A DNA stretch of 64,000 nt from Actinomyces trachealis (lineage in GTDB: Bacteria; Actinomycetota; Actinomycetes; Actinomycetales; Actinomycetaceae): the NCBI RefSeq assembly GCF_015711475.1, contig NZ_CP065027.1, positions 186,001-250,000 of the forward strand, read 5' to 3'. The number at the start of each line of letters is the position of its first letter. Positions within the stretch are counted from its first letter, which is position 1. Positions 45,946 through 53,215 of the stretch are shown here, piece by piece. Made by a program: the position numbers and the translations under genes. The notes beneath the pieces were generated by a model. The model saw nothing but the letters and a program-made list of their open reading frames with translations, was not told the origin of the DNA and searched no databases.

Positions 45946-46263
45946 GTGAGCGGCTGGGATATTGATCCTAATGGCGTGTCTGGTGTGCTGTCGGGGCTTA
46001 AGACCGAGGTAGATGACCATCTCAGTCCGGGCCTGACGGGTTGCGTTGACGCGCTGAACGGCGTCATAACAGCTACGAACGGTGAGGGCAGAGCGATGCT
46101 GGTTGCGAGCGCGGTCAGTGAGTGGTCCTCAACGCATGAGGCTGATTTCACCGGGATCGGCAATAGGATTGGGAATATCACGTCCAACACGATCCAAGCT
46201 GTTGTTGCTTACCAGCAGCATGATGAGTCTGCTGCCTTGGAGTTCCAGCGCAACGCAAAGTGA
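45946..46263 (+). CDS. WXG100-size protein with C-terminal YxxxD motif (DUF6507-like)
   Basis: A 105-residue protein starting at GTG four bases after the previous stop. It is helical, with WDIDPNGVSGVLSGLKTEVDDHL at the N terminus resembling DUF6507 proteins found in T7SS loci. Near the end it carries YQQHD (residues 89-93), fitting the YxxxD/E general secretion signal that directs the bearing partner of an Esx pair to EccC. This makes it the likely signal-bearing partner for one of the two preceding proteins. Confidence 0.72.
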   Translation: MSGWDIDPNGVSGVLSGLKTEVDDHLSPGLTGCVDALNGVITATNGEGRAMLVASAVSEWSSTHEADFTGIGNRIGNITSNTIQAVVAYQQHDESAALEFQRNAK

Positions 46264-46328
46264 GCCGCTGTCCCCTGATAGGCGGTGAGCTCGTGGAGTC
46301 ATTTTAGTTTGTTTCCCTGGAGTGTCCT

Positions 46329-49300
46329 GTGAGTATTGATACCAGTAAGTTGCCTGCGCTCAACCTTGATGTTGCTTCGCTGCGCACGAATGCCTCCGAT
46401 CTCAAAACGAAGGCAGGAGATGTCCGGACCTCGGGTGCGTCGCTCAATACGACGTGGGGCGGCATGTCATCATGCTACAAGGCCCCTGAGCAGGAGACCT
46501 TGTACGGGGCGATGAAGCCGGTAGAGACTGACTGTGACTCACTTGCCGATAACCTGGAGTCGATCGCCGGAGCGTTGAGCACCTTCGCGGATACGGCAGA
46601 TCAGATCAAGAAGGACTCAGAGAACCTCAAGAGCCGCGCGGATTCTTTCTTGACCTCGATCAGTGGTGACGCTGAGTGGCAGTACGATCAGGACAAGGTT
46701 GACAAGCACAACGGGTTCCTGAACGAGGCGAATGCGTTGCAGATTCGCATGTGGGACGCGGAGCGTACCTGTGCGAATGCGATCCGCGCTCTGGATTGTC
46801 TGGTTGCATACCATGCTGATCCGACGAGCGATGATGACCAGTTCGCCTACGGGCTGTCAAAGATCCCGGATGGTACTGCGGGGTTGCCGTGGGGTGAGCC
46901 TGTTGAGCGGCAGGACCATTGCCCGAAGAAGGCTGGTGTTTCCATCAAACGTGCTGTCTGGGATGACTTCTGCCTAGGTACCGTCAACGGCTTGACCAAT
47001 CTGGTCGGATTCAAGGTTGGTGGACCTGACTGGGGCTTCAGCTGGGAGACTTTTTCCAACACTTGGAGCGGCCTGTCAACGCTGGTGGGTGCCGGTTATG
47101 ACGAGTACGGCAACTTCACAGGGTTTAGCTGGAGCAATGCGGGGAACTCCTGGAAGGGGTTGGTTAAAGGCTGCCTTCACTGGGACGAGTGGAAAACTGA
47201 TCCGTTGCGGGCGCTTACTGGAACCGTGTTGGATGTCGGCTCCTTGCTGATCCCAGTGGTGGGAGAGGCGTCCAAGGTGCAGAAGTTCGGCAAGGCTGGT
47301 TCGGCTTTGGAGAAGGTTGGTAAGGCTGCACAGGTTGCTGACAAGGTTTTGTCATTCATGGACCCGCTGGGGACTTTGGCTGGAAAAGCGGTCAGCAAGG
47401 TCGCTGGGCCTGCTGTTGACTTAGTCAAGAATGCCCTGAAGATCGACTTCAGCCTCCCAGACCTGATTGGTAAGTGGACTAAGGCTGATGTATCTGTCCA
47501 TCCTGAGACGCGTACTGTCTCCGGGACGGCAGGTGCCAGGGTGCCGGAGGCTTCCACCTCTGTCGGCGCGGGATCGTCGGCTGCGGGCGACAACATCATT
47601 GGGTCCGAGATGAAGGAACGTTTTGCTGAAGCGAAGGATCCTTCGAGTGCTCACAAGGCTGATTTCGAGAACAGGCCGGAGTATTCCTCATCTCGCGAGG
47701 TGCGGGAGCCTGTTCCGGTTGGTGCATCGACCGCTGACCGTGTGGTCGATTCTGGTACGCATGCGAAGGCTGGCGGTAACTCCGCCTCTGAGCCCGCGCA
47801 CGCGGCTGCCGGTCGTGCGCACACGGATGCTTCAGCGCATGGCGCGACCGGAGGGCACGCCAGCCACAGCTCCGGCGGTGCCAACCACGGTGCGGGCAGT
47901 GACGTTGGTGCCGGTGGTGACCACCATGGCGCGGGTAGTGAGTCCGTCGGTCACAGTGGTGAGCCCGTAACCTCGGGCGGGGGTCACGACGCAGGTCCGG
48001 TCGCCGAACGTGGTGGCTCGGGTACCGGTGCAGCCGACGGCACTGCTGGGGGCTCGTCGCACGGCCACGCTGGCGACGGCCACACTGGCGGTGACGCTGG
48101 AGGCCACACTGGCGGCGAAGCTGGAGGTCGCTCTGGCGGTGACGCTGGAGGCCACGCGGACAACGCAGGTCATGGGGATTCCGGCAATGCTGCGCGCCGT
48201 GACGCCGATGCCTCTCAGCACCATGAGGGCGACGCGTCCGACAAGGGCCACCCTCAGCAAGGCGCGCACCACAGTGCCGATCATGCGGACGATGCTGCCG
48301 CCCACGGCTCCGGTGATGGCCACGCTAGCGGAGGCTCCGGCCACGATTTCGGTGATGGTTACGGTGCTGGTGATGGTCACGCAAATGGAGGCTCCGACCA
48401 CGGGGCTGGTGACGGTGACAGGCCGCTCGATGGCGGAGATGACGTCACGACGTCCCCTGCTGATCCGCGGAACTATAAGATGGAAGATGGGACAAGCTAC
48501 GACACCCAATTCGCTCCCGAGCAGGTGCGACAAGAGTTGAGCACCTACGAGAGACTCAAGGCAGACCTGGCTGCCAATGATGTGCGAATGGCGGATGGTT
48601 CGGAGGCCACTGTAGAGAAGGTTCGTGAGGTGGCAGGTAAGTCCCTCAATGAACTGACCGTCGGCGACGCGAAGCTCCTGCGAAAAGTAAACGACATACG
48701 AGCTTTCTATACGCCGGACGTGCTACAGAAGGTCGTGGAGCCGACGCAGCTGCTGAATGACTTTACGCCTGACGAGCTTGACGAACTGGTTTCCCGGGGA
48801 GTGCTTGAAGAGGATTCTGTGAAGGCCTGGCGCGATGCCGAGAAGAAGGCTACGTATCCGACTTCAAGAATGTCGGGTAGTGTCGCCGGATCGCCAGACG
48901 CCAATGTGTCACGTTCAGAAGTGGATCTCAATAGCAGTGACACCGGTCCCATGAAAGCTGACGACGGTCGAGATATATACGGGCTCGACTATCCTGACTC
49001 GAACCATCGCCCAAGAACTCCAAAGCTAACAGGTGGTTTAGAGCGTCACTCCCAGATTGAGGTGCGAATGGGTAGTGACCCGTTCCGGGGTAAGGTGTAT
49101 GTTCCTGATGCGGACATGCGTACCGTGATGGATGAGGCGGCCAATTATGTGGACCTGGACGCTATGCCGCAGGACGCAAACCTCTGGGAGCAGTTGCCGC
49201 AAAGCGTTCAGGACAGGCTCAAGGAGGGTGGTGAATCTAGTATTGGTCGGGCCGTCGATCCGGATAATCCTTGGCGTGGCACAGGTTTTGCGGGAAGTGT

Positions 49301-49460
49301 GAATAGTCCGAATATTGCGACTCCTGAGTTGATGATCGATGTCGATGACTACGTGGACATGGCGGATGTGGGTCCCGCTGAGATGTGGGTGCGTGGCTAT
49401 GATGGTAGTCAGGAGCTGCTCGCTGTGTTCAAGGAAGGTAAGTGGGTGCTGGCGCGATGA
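46329..49460 (+). CDS. Large WXG-fused T7SS effector, candidate polymorphic toxin
   Basis: A 1043-residue protein in modular form. Residues 1-130 form a helical WXG-like domain with TTWGGMSSC (Trp43). Residues about 140-400 form a pre-toxin region with hydrophobic, Lys-rich VGEASKVQKFGKAGSALEKVGKAA, reminiscent of helical pre-toxin domains. Residues about 478-705 are a Gly/His/Asp/Ser-rich linker. Residues about 710-1043 are a globular C-terminal domain with lower GC than the N-terminal part and no recognised catalytic motif. GTG start, no signal peptide. It follows the three WXG100 genes and overlaps the next gene by four bases, the classic toxin-immunity arrangement. Toxicity itself is inferred. 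Confidence 0.75.
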   Translation: MSIDTSKLPALNLDVASLRTNASDLKTKAGDVRTSGASLNTTWGGMSSCYKAPEQETLYGAMKPVETDCDSLADNLESIAGALSTFADTADQIKKDSENLKSRADSFLTSISGDAEWQYDQDKVDKHNGFLNEANALQIRMWDAERTCANAIRALDCLVAYHADPTSDDDQFAYGLSKIPDGTAGLPWGEPVERQDHCPKKAGVSIKRAVWDDFCLGTVNGLTNLVGFKVGGPDWGFSWETFSNTWSGLSTLVGAGYDEYGNFTGFSWSNAGNSWKGLVKGCLHWDEWKTDPLRALTGTVLDVGSLLIPVVGEASKVQKFGKAGSALEKVGKAAQVADKVLSFMDPLGTLAGKAVSKVAGPAVDLVKNALKIDFSLPDLIGKWTKADVSVHPETRTVSGTAGARVPEASTSVGAGSSAAGDNIIGSEMKERFAEAKDPSSAHKADFENRPEYSSSREVREPVPVGASTADRVVDSGTHAKAGGNSASEPAHAAAGRAHTDASAHGATGGHASHSSGGANHGAGSDVGAGGDHHGAGSESVGHSGEPVTSGGGHDAGPVAERGGSGTGAADGTAGGSSHGHAGDGHTGGDAGGHTGGEAGGRSGGDAGGHADNAGHGDSGNAARRDADASQHHEGDASDKGHPQQGAHHSADHADDAAAHGSGDGHASGGSGHDFGDGYGAGDGHANGGSDHGAGDGDRPLDGGDDVTTSPADPRNYKMEDGTSYDTQFAPEQVRQELSTYERLKADLAANDVRMADGSEATVEKVREVAGKSLNELTVGDAKLLRKVNDIRAFYTPDVLQKVVEPTQLLNDFTPDELDELVSRGVLEEDSVKAWRDAEKKATYPTSRMSGSVAGSPDANVSRSEVDLNSSDTGPMKADDGRDIYGLDYPDSNHRPRTPKLTGGLERHSQIEVRMGSDPFRGKVYVPDADMRTVMDEAANYVDLDAMPQDANLWEQLPQSVQDRLKEGGESSIGRAVDPDNPWRGTGFAGSVNSPNIATPELMIDVDDYVDMADVGPAEMWVRGYDGSQELLAVFKEGKWVLAR
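48084..48155 (+). repeat. Three 24-bp tandem repeats in the toxin linker
   Basis: Units at 48084-48107, 48108-48131 and 48132-48155 share the pattern actggcggtgacgctggagg with a few substitutions and encode TGGDAGGH, TGGEAGGR and SGGDAGGH. They keep the frame, so copy number could vary without breaking the protein. Confidence 0.75.
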
Positions 49461-50590
49461 GTGGTGCGTATGCGTCTTTGACTGGTCCGGTGTGGGCGGG
49501 GGAGTATGTGTTCTCTGTTTCTGATATTACTGGGGGGTCTGCGTTCCTGAAGAGGTTGCTGCCGGTTGGGGTGGTGGTGCGGCATGTGCTAGACGATGGG
49601 CGTGGGACGTTTATGGTGCCGGATCAGGTGGCTTGTCCGTCGGGGTTCGTGGGTGACAGTGCGCGGGGTGCTTGGGTGCTGGGGGCGCCGGAGGGAGCGA
49701 TGGCTCACGGTTTTCGGGCGTGTGCGTCGGCGGTGGTAAATGGTGTGGGTGTGGAGGTGCTTGAGGTTTGGGGTGAGCGGGCGCGGGTGCGTGAACTCGC
49801 AGGTGATGACTCAGGGCAGTGGGTTGGTTTGGGTGAGTTGGGGCGGGTGGTGGTTGATCAGACCGCCTTCTTGTCTTGGGACTTTAGGGGAGGTCGGACG
49901 GACGGTTCGAGTAGTCCGCTTAAAAGCCGCCGTTTTCGGCGGGTGTTTCCGGTGGGGTTTGATGCTTGGTCTTCTCCGGAGCGGGTTGGGGGTGTTGGTG
50001 TGGATGTGTGGTCTTCGCATTGGGCTAGTCCGGTTCCGGCGTCGGGTAGCAGTTTTATGGTTTTGGGTGGGGTGCCTTATCCGAAGACCTATGTGATGGA
50101 TCGTGATGCACGGTATGACGGGCCGGCATCCATGGTGTATTTGGATGCGTGGTGTCAGGTGCCGGTTGGTGTGGGTGTGGGGAGGCCGTGGCAAGGTGAG
50201 CTGTGTGGCTCCGATATTTTAAACCGTGACGCTGAGGGGTTTGTTGGGGTTGATTGTGTAAGGGCTATGTGGGGTGGGCGTGCGGTTGAGGTGGTGTACG
50301 TGGCTTATTCCTATGCTTATGTTGTTGCGTTGGAGCGGCCGGAGGCGTGGAGGTCGCGGAAGTCGCTGTGGTCTTTGGATGAGTTGGAGGTTATGGAGGG
50401 GCCGGTGCGGCTTGATGAGTTGGAGGATGTGCGTTTCAGCGTGTACGTGAGGCGTCATCCTGAGGCTGGGTCGTGGTCCTTCTTGAATGCTTGGGGCTTG
50501 CCGGGTGATCTTGAGGGTAGTGCGGAGGCGCGCCTGGAGCGGGGGTGCTGGCCTGCCTGGCCGGTGACCCATGAGATCGGCCCCATCTAA
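49457..50590 (+). CDS. Candidate immunity protein, copy 1
   Basis: A 377-residue protein of unrecognised family whose ATG overlaps the TGA of the large effector (ATGA). It is rich in Val, Gly, Trp and Asp, predicted cytoplasmic, with no signal or membrane helix. Immediate translational coupling to a presumed toxin is the reason for calling it immunity. It is nearly identical to the 51824 gene. Relative to that copy it has Lys32, Arg33, Met82, Ala83, His84 and Asp142. Its coding strand is markedly G+T-rich and C-poor compared with all housekeeping genes here, which suggests horizontal acquisition. Confidence 0.65.
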   Translation: MSGAYASLTGPVWAGEYVFSVSDITGGSAFLKRLLPVGVVVRHVLDDGRGTFMVPDQVACPSGFVGDSARGAWVLGAPEGAMAHGFRACASAVVNGVGVEVLEVWGERARVRELAGDDSGQWVGLGELGRVVVDQTAFLSWDFRGGRTDGSSSPLKSRRFRRVFPVGFDAWSSPERVGGVGVDVWSSHWASPVPASGSSFMVLGGVPYPKTYVMDRDARYDGPASMVYLDAWCQVPVGVGVGRPWQGELCGSDILNRDAEGFVGVDCVRAMWGGRAVEVVYVAYSYAYVVALERPEAWRSRKSLWSLDELEVMEGPVRLDELEDVRFSVYVRRHPEAGSWSFLNAWGLPGDLEGSAEARLERGCWPAWPVTHEIGPI

Positions 50591-50640
50591 GCGCGCTGGG
50601 GTCTATAATTAACACATTACCTACCGGGCTGGGGCGCCCT
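49460..50640 (+). repeat. 1181-bp direct repeat, copy 1
   Basis: Identical to 51881-53061 by eye except for eight bases in three clusters inside the coding region. It begins at the last base of the toxin stop codon, covers the whole immunity gene and ends 50 bases past its stop, including a TATAAT hexamer (first copy near 50604-50609). Offset between copies is 2421 bases. Confidence 0.93.
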
Positions 50641-50670
50641 TGGGGCCCTGGCAGTAAAGGAGCTGACGCT

Positions 50671-51573
50671 ATGCGGTGGTTGAGGAAACTGGTCAACGAG
50701 GAGATGCTGCGCCGGTACCTGAGCGGTGAGAACCTCGTGCACGGGTTCGCGGTTGACTCGGGTTCGCTGGGACTTAATGAGACCTCTGGTGAGATTTTCA
50801 AGGCGCTCTTTATGGAACGGCCTGTGGACGAGTCTGCCGTCGTGGATGAGGTAGCCACCCTGTTGTTCCCGCTCTACCCGACTGACACCGCTGTTCCGGC
50901 TATGGGTGGGAACACCCCAGAACAGTTGGCCATTACGGGTGGGGATTTTCTTCAGCCTGCGCCATTCGATGGCCGCGGCATGGTCAAGCTGCCTGCCGAC
51001 CCGATCGCTACTCACCTGTACGTGGAGCCCACGATGCTGCGCGCGGGAGCTTTCCTTCTTAAACACACGCCGAAGGGTGGCTACACGGAGATGGCACACT
51101 ACTTCGGCCCAAGGCTTGGCTGGGGGGTGCCTAATGGCTTACCCGCTGAGCGGCGTATTCCGCGCATCGGCCCAAACTCCCTGTTCGGACCGCACCTTCA
51201 GCTCAAGGGGGAGACGGGTTTGCGTCCTGCTGACCTGGACGTCGGGGAGGATGGCTCTTTGCAGGGGGCGTATGTCCTGGCGTACCAGGACGGTGATGTG
51301 AAGGGTACCCAGATCGGTCTGGAGGACGTCGCGGAGGCGGGCTTCCTGCGGGCACGCACCACCTGGAACGGTTTGCCGGTGCTGCTGGTGGGCAAGGTGA
51401 GTGGTGAGACTGTTGGCTTCCGCGTGCTGTGCCTGTCCCATGACGCCTATGCCGCCCAGAACGCTGGATTCAGAATGGTTGAGGCCGGCGTGTACGAGGC
51501 GGTCATTCCCGCCAGTCAGATCGGCCAGCCGACCTTCACCCTGTCCACCCCACCGAGCTGGCCCCACAACTGA
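50671..51573 (+). CDS. Hypothetical protein within the immunity array
   Basis: A 300-residue protein with AAAGGAG 9 bases before its ATG. There is no signal peptide; the N terminus is basic (MRWLRKLVNEEMLRRYL) and the rest is a mix of beta-type sequence. No domain is recognised. It lies between the two immunity copies and has the GC-rich codon use of the host genes, unlike those copies. A diverged remnant of its 3' end follows immunity copy 2, so it probably belonged to a repeated two-gene cassette. It could be a second immunity or adaptor protein; function unknown. Confidence 0.6.
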   Translation: MRWLRKLVNEEMLRRYLSGENLVHGFAVDSGSLGLNETSGEIFKALFMERPVDESAVVDEVATLLFPLYPTDTAVPAMGGNTPEQLAITGGDFLQPAPFDGRGMVKLPADPIATHLYVEPTMLRAGAFLLKHTPKGGYTEMAHYFGPRLGWGVPNGLPAERRIPRIGPNSLFGPHLQLKGETGLRPADLDVGEDGSLQGAYVLAYQDGDVKGTQIGLEDVAEAGFLRARTTWNGLPVLLVGKVSGETVGFRVLCLSHDAYAAQNAGFRMVEAGVYEAVIPASQIGQPTFTLSTPPSWPHN

Positions 51574-51612
51574 GTACAGACGCCCACCGTTAAGAATCAG
51601 ATTCTCACCTAG

Positions 51613-51823
51613 TTCTTCGCGCTGTTTGAGTCTGGGGATGAGCAGAAGCTTTTCTGGGGTAAGTCATCTGCTGATGTATGCCTTGGCCAATACTGAGCTG
51701 GCTGCGCGGTACCCGATTGTGGAGTTCCTGATCGGGAGGGACTACCTGGTGGGTCCGCCTGGTTCAGAGGGGCACACGTGTTTGCACGCGCTGTTCTGGC
51801 CGCATGTATGGAGGAATACCTGA
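51613..51823 (+). pseudogene. Frameshifted ankyrin-like fragment
   Basis: One frame reads FFALFESGDEQKLFWGK to about 51663, and the next frame continues HLLMYALANTELAARYPIVEF, then GSEGHTCLHALFW, to a TGA at 51821-51823. The second part has the shape of ankyrin repeats (A-x-x-P-I-V-E-F-L-I and G-H-T-x-L-H). A single-base shift near 51660-51665 joins them, and there is no complete start. Ankyrin proteins occur as immunity proteins in polymorphic toxin arrays, so this is probably a decayed orphan immunity gene. Its stop is directly followed by the ATG of immunity copy 2. Confidence 0.5.
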
Positions 51824-53011
51824 ATGACCATCCCACCAAGTGACAGCGCCAACGCTGCTGGTTCCAACGCCAGCCGCGCAAGTGGTGCGTATGCGTCTTT
51901 GACTGGTCCGGTGTGGGCGGGGGAGTATGTGTTCTCTGTTTCTGATATTACTGGGGGGTCTGCGTTCCTGAGGGAGTTGCTGCCGGTTGGGGTGGTGGTG
52001 CGGCATGTGCTAGACGATGGGCGTGGGACGTTTATGGTGCCGGATCAGGTGGCTTGTCCGTCGGGGTTCGTGGGTGACAGTGCGCGGGGTGCTTGGGTGC
52101 TGGGGGCGCCGGAGGGAGCGCTGGTTGACGGTTTTCGGGCGTGTGCGTCGGCGGTGGTAAATGGTGTGGGTGTGGAGGTGCTTGAGGTTTGGGGTGAGCG
52201 GGCGCGGGTGCGTGAACTCGCAGGTGATGACTCAGGGCAGTGGGTTGGTTTGGGTGAGTTGGGGCGGGTGGTGGTTGATCAGACCGCCTTCTTGTCTTGG
52301 AAATTTAGGGGAGGTCGGACGGACGGTTCGAGTAGTCCGCTTAAAAGCCGCCGTTTTCGGCGGGTGTTTCCGGTGGGGTTTGATGCTTGGTCTTCTCCGG
52401 AGCGGGTTGGGGGTGTTGGTGTGGATGTGTGGTCTTCGCATTGGGCTAGTCCGGTTCCGGCGTCGGGTAGCAGTTTTATGGTTTTGGGTGGGGTGCCTTA
52501 TCCGAAGACCTATGTGATGGATCGTGATGCACGGTATGACGGGCCGGCATCCATGGTGTATTTGGATGCGTGGTGTCAGGTGCCGGTTGGTGTGGGTGTG
52601 GGGAGGCCGTGGCAAGGTGAGCTGTGTGGCTCCGATATTTTAAACCGTGACGCTGAGGGGTTTGTTGGGGTTGATTGTGTAAGGGCTATGTGGGGTGGGC
52701 GTGCGGTTGAGGTGGTGTACGTGGCTTATTCCTATGCTTATGTTGTTGCGTTGGAGCGGCCGGAGGCGTGGAGGTCGCGGAAGTCGCTGTGGTCTTTGGA
52801 TGAGTTGGAGGTTATGGAGGGGCCGGTGCGGCTTGATGAGTTGGAGGATGTGCGTTTCAGCGTGTACGTGAGGCGTCATCCTGAGGCTGGGTCGTGGTCC
52901 TTCTTGAATGCTTGGGGCTTGCCGGGTGATCTTGAGGGTAGTGCGGAGGCGCGCCTGGAGCGGGGGTGCTGGCCTGCCTGGCCGGTGACCCATGAGATCG
53001 GCCCCATCTAA
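51824..53011 (+). CDS. Candidate immunity protein, copy 2
   Basis: A 395-residue duplicate of the 49457 product, with an unrelated 20-residue Ser/Ala/Asn-rich N-terminal extension (MTIPPSDSANAAGSNASRA) fused at the repeat boundary. From SGAYASL onward the two differ at six residues only: Arg, Glu, Leu, Val, Asp and Lys here for Lys32, Arg33, Met82, Ala83, His84 and Asp142 of copy 1. No adjacent toxin domain accompanies it, so it looks like an orphan immunity gene kept against a related toxin of another strain, or a reserve for a replaced toxin tip. Same G+T-rich composition. Confidence 0.6.
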   Translation: MTIPPSDSANAAGSNASRASGAYASLTGPVWAGEYVFSVSDITGGSAFLRELLPVGVVVRHVLDDGRGTFMVPDQVACPSGFVGDSARGAWVLGAPEGALVDGFRACASAVVNGVGVEVLEVWGERARVRELAGDDSGQWVGLGELGRVVVDQTAFLSWKFRGGRTDGSSSPLKSRRFRRVFPVGFDAWSSPERVGGVGVDVWSSHWASPVPASGSSFMVLGGVPYPKTYVMDRDARYDGPASMVYLDAWCQVPVGVGVGRPWQGELCGSDILNRDAEGFVGVDCVRAMWGGRAVEVVYVAYSYAYVVALERPEAWRSRKSLWSLDELEVMEGPVRLDELEDVRFSVYVRRHPEAGSWSFLNAWGLPGDLEGSAEARLERGCWPAWPVTHEIGPI

Positions 53012-53061
53012 GCGCGCTGGGGTCTATAATTAACACATTACCTACCGGGCTGGGGCGCCCT
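51881..53061 (+). repeat. 1181-bp direct repeat, copy 2
   Basis: Second copy of 49460-50640. Similarity stops abruptly at 53061; the sequence after it instead matches, at lower identity, the 3' end of the 50671 gene. Confidence 0.93.
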
Positions 53062-53110
53062 AACCACCCCACCGAACTGGCCCCAAAACCGAGCACAGAC
53101 GTCCACCGCA
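53058..53110 (+). pseudogene. Diverged remnant of the 3' end of a 50671-like gene
   Basis: Aligning this stretch with 51538-51590 gives about 44 of 52 matching bases, covering the codons for STPPSWPHN, the stop region and 20 bases beyond. The rest of the gene is missing, so the cassette copy was deleted up to the repeat edge. Confidence 0.65.
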
Positions 53111-53160
53111 AACTGCCTCATCACCTACGGGACAACAAACATAGGCCAGCCGCACCTGGG

Positions 53161-53179
53161 TGAGGTAAGACTAGCTTTG
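53161..53179 (+). promoter_or_regulatory. Weak DtxR/IdeR-like box before the VIT gene
   Basis: TGAGGTAAGACTAGCTTTG matches 12 of 19 positions of the DtxR/IdeR consensus. A TACTGT -10-like hexamer (53204-53209) lies 6 bases before the ATG. Iron control of an iron-storage transporter would make sense, but the match is weak. Confidence 0.35.
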
Positions 53180-53215
53180 CTATACAGCAAAATTGATCGT
53201 CTTTACTGTTAGTGT

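Noticed and set aside
48084-48155. CRISPR-like repeat
   Set aside because: The 24-bp units are adjacent without spacers and lie in frame in a coding region.
47832-48533. Reverse open frame opposite the toxin linker
   Set aside because: It arises from the repetitive Gly/His/Asp codons; its translation is low-complexity Val/Thr/Ile/Ser without plausible structure.
49811-52993. Duplicate reverse frames opposite the immunity genes
   Set aside because: They are mirrored in both repeats but are His/Pro/Arg/Thr-rich antisense of a G+T-biased gene, with no ribosome site.
49460-53061. Insertion sequence or composite transposon
   Set aside because: There is no transposase, terminal inverted repeat or target duplication at the repeat edges; the repeat is a gene duplication.
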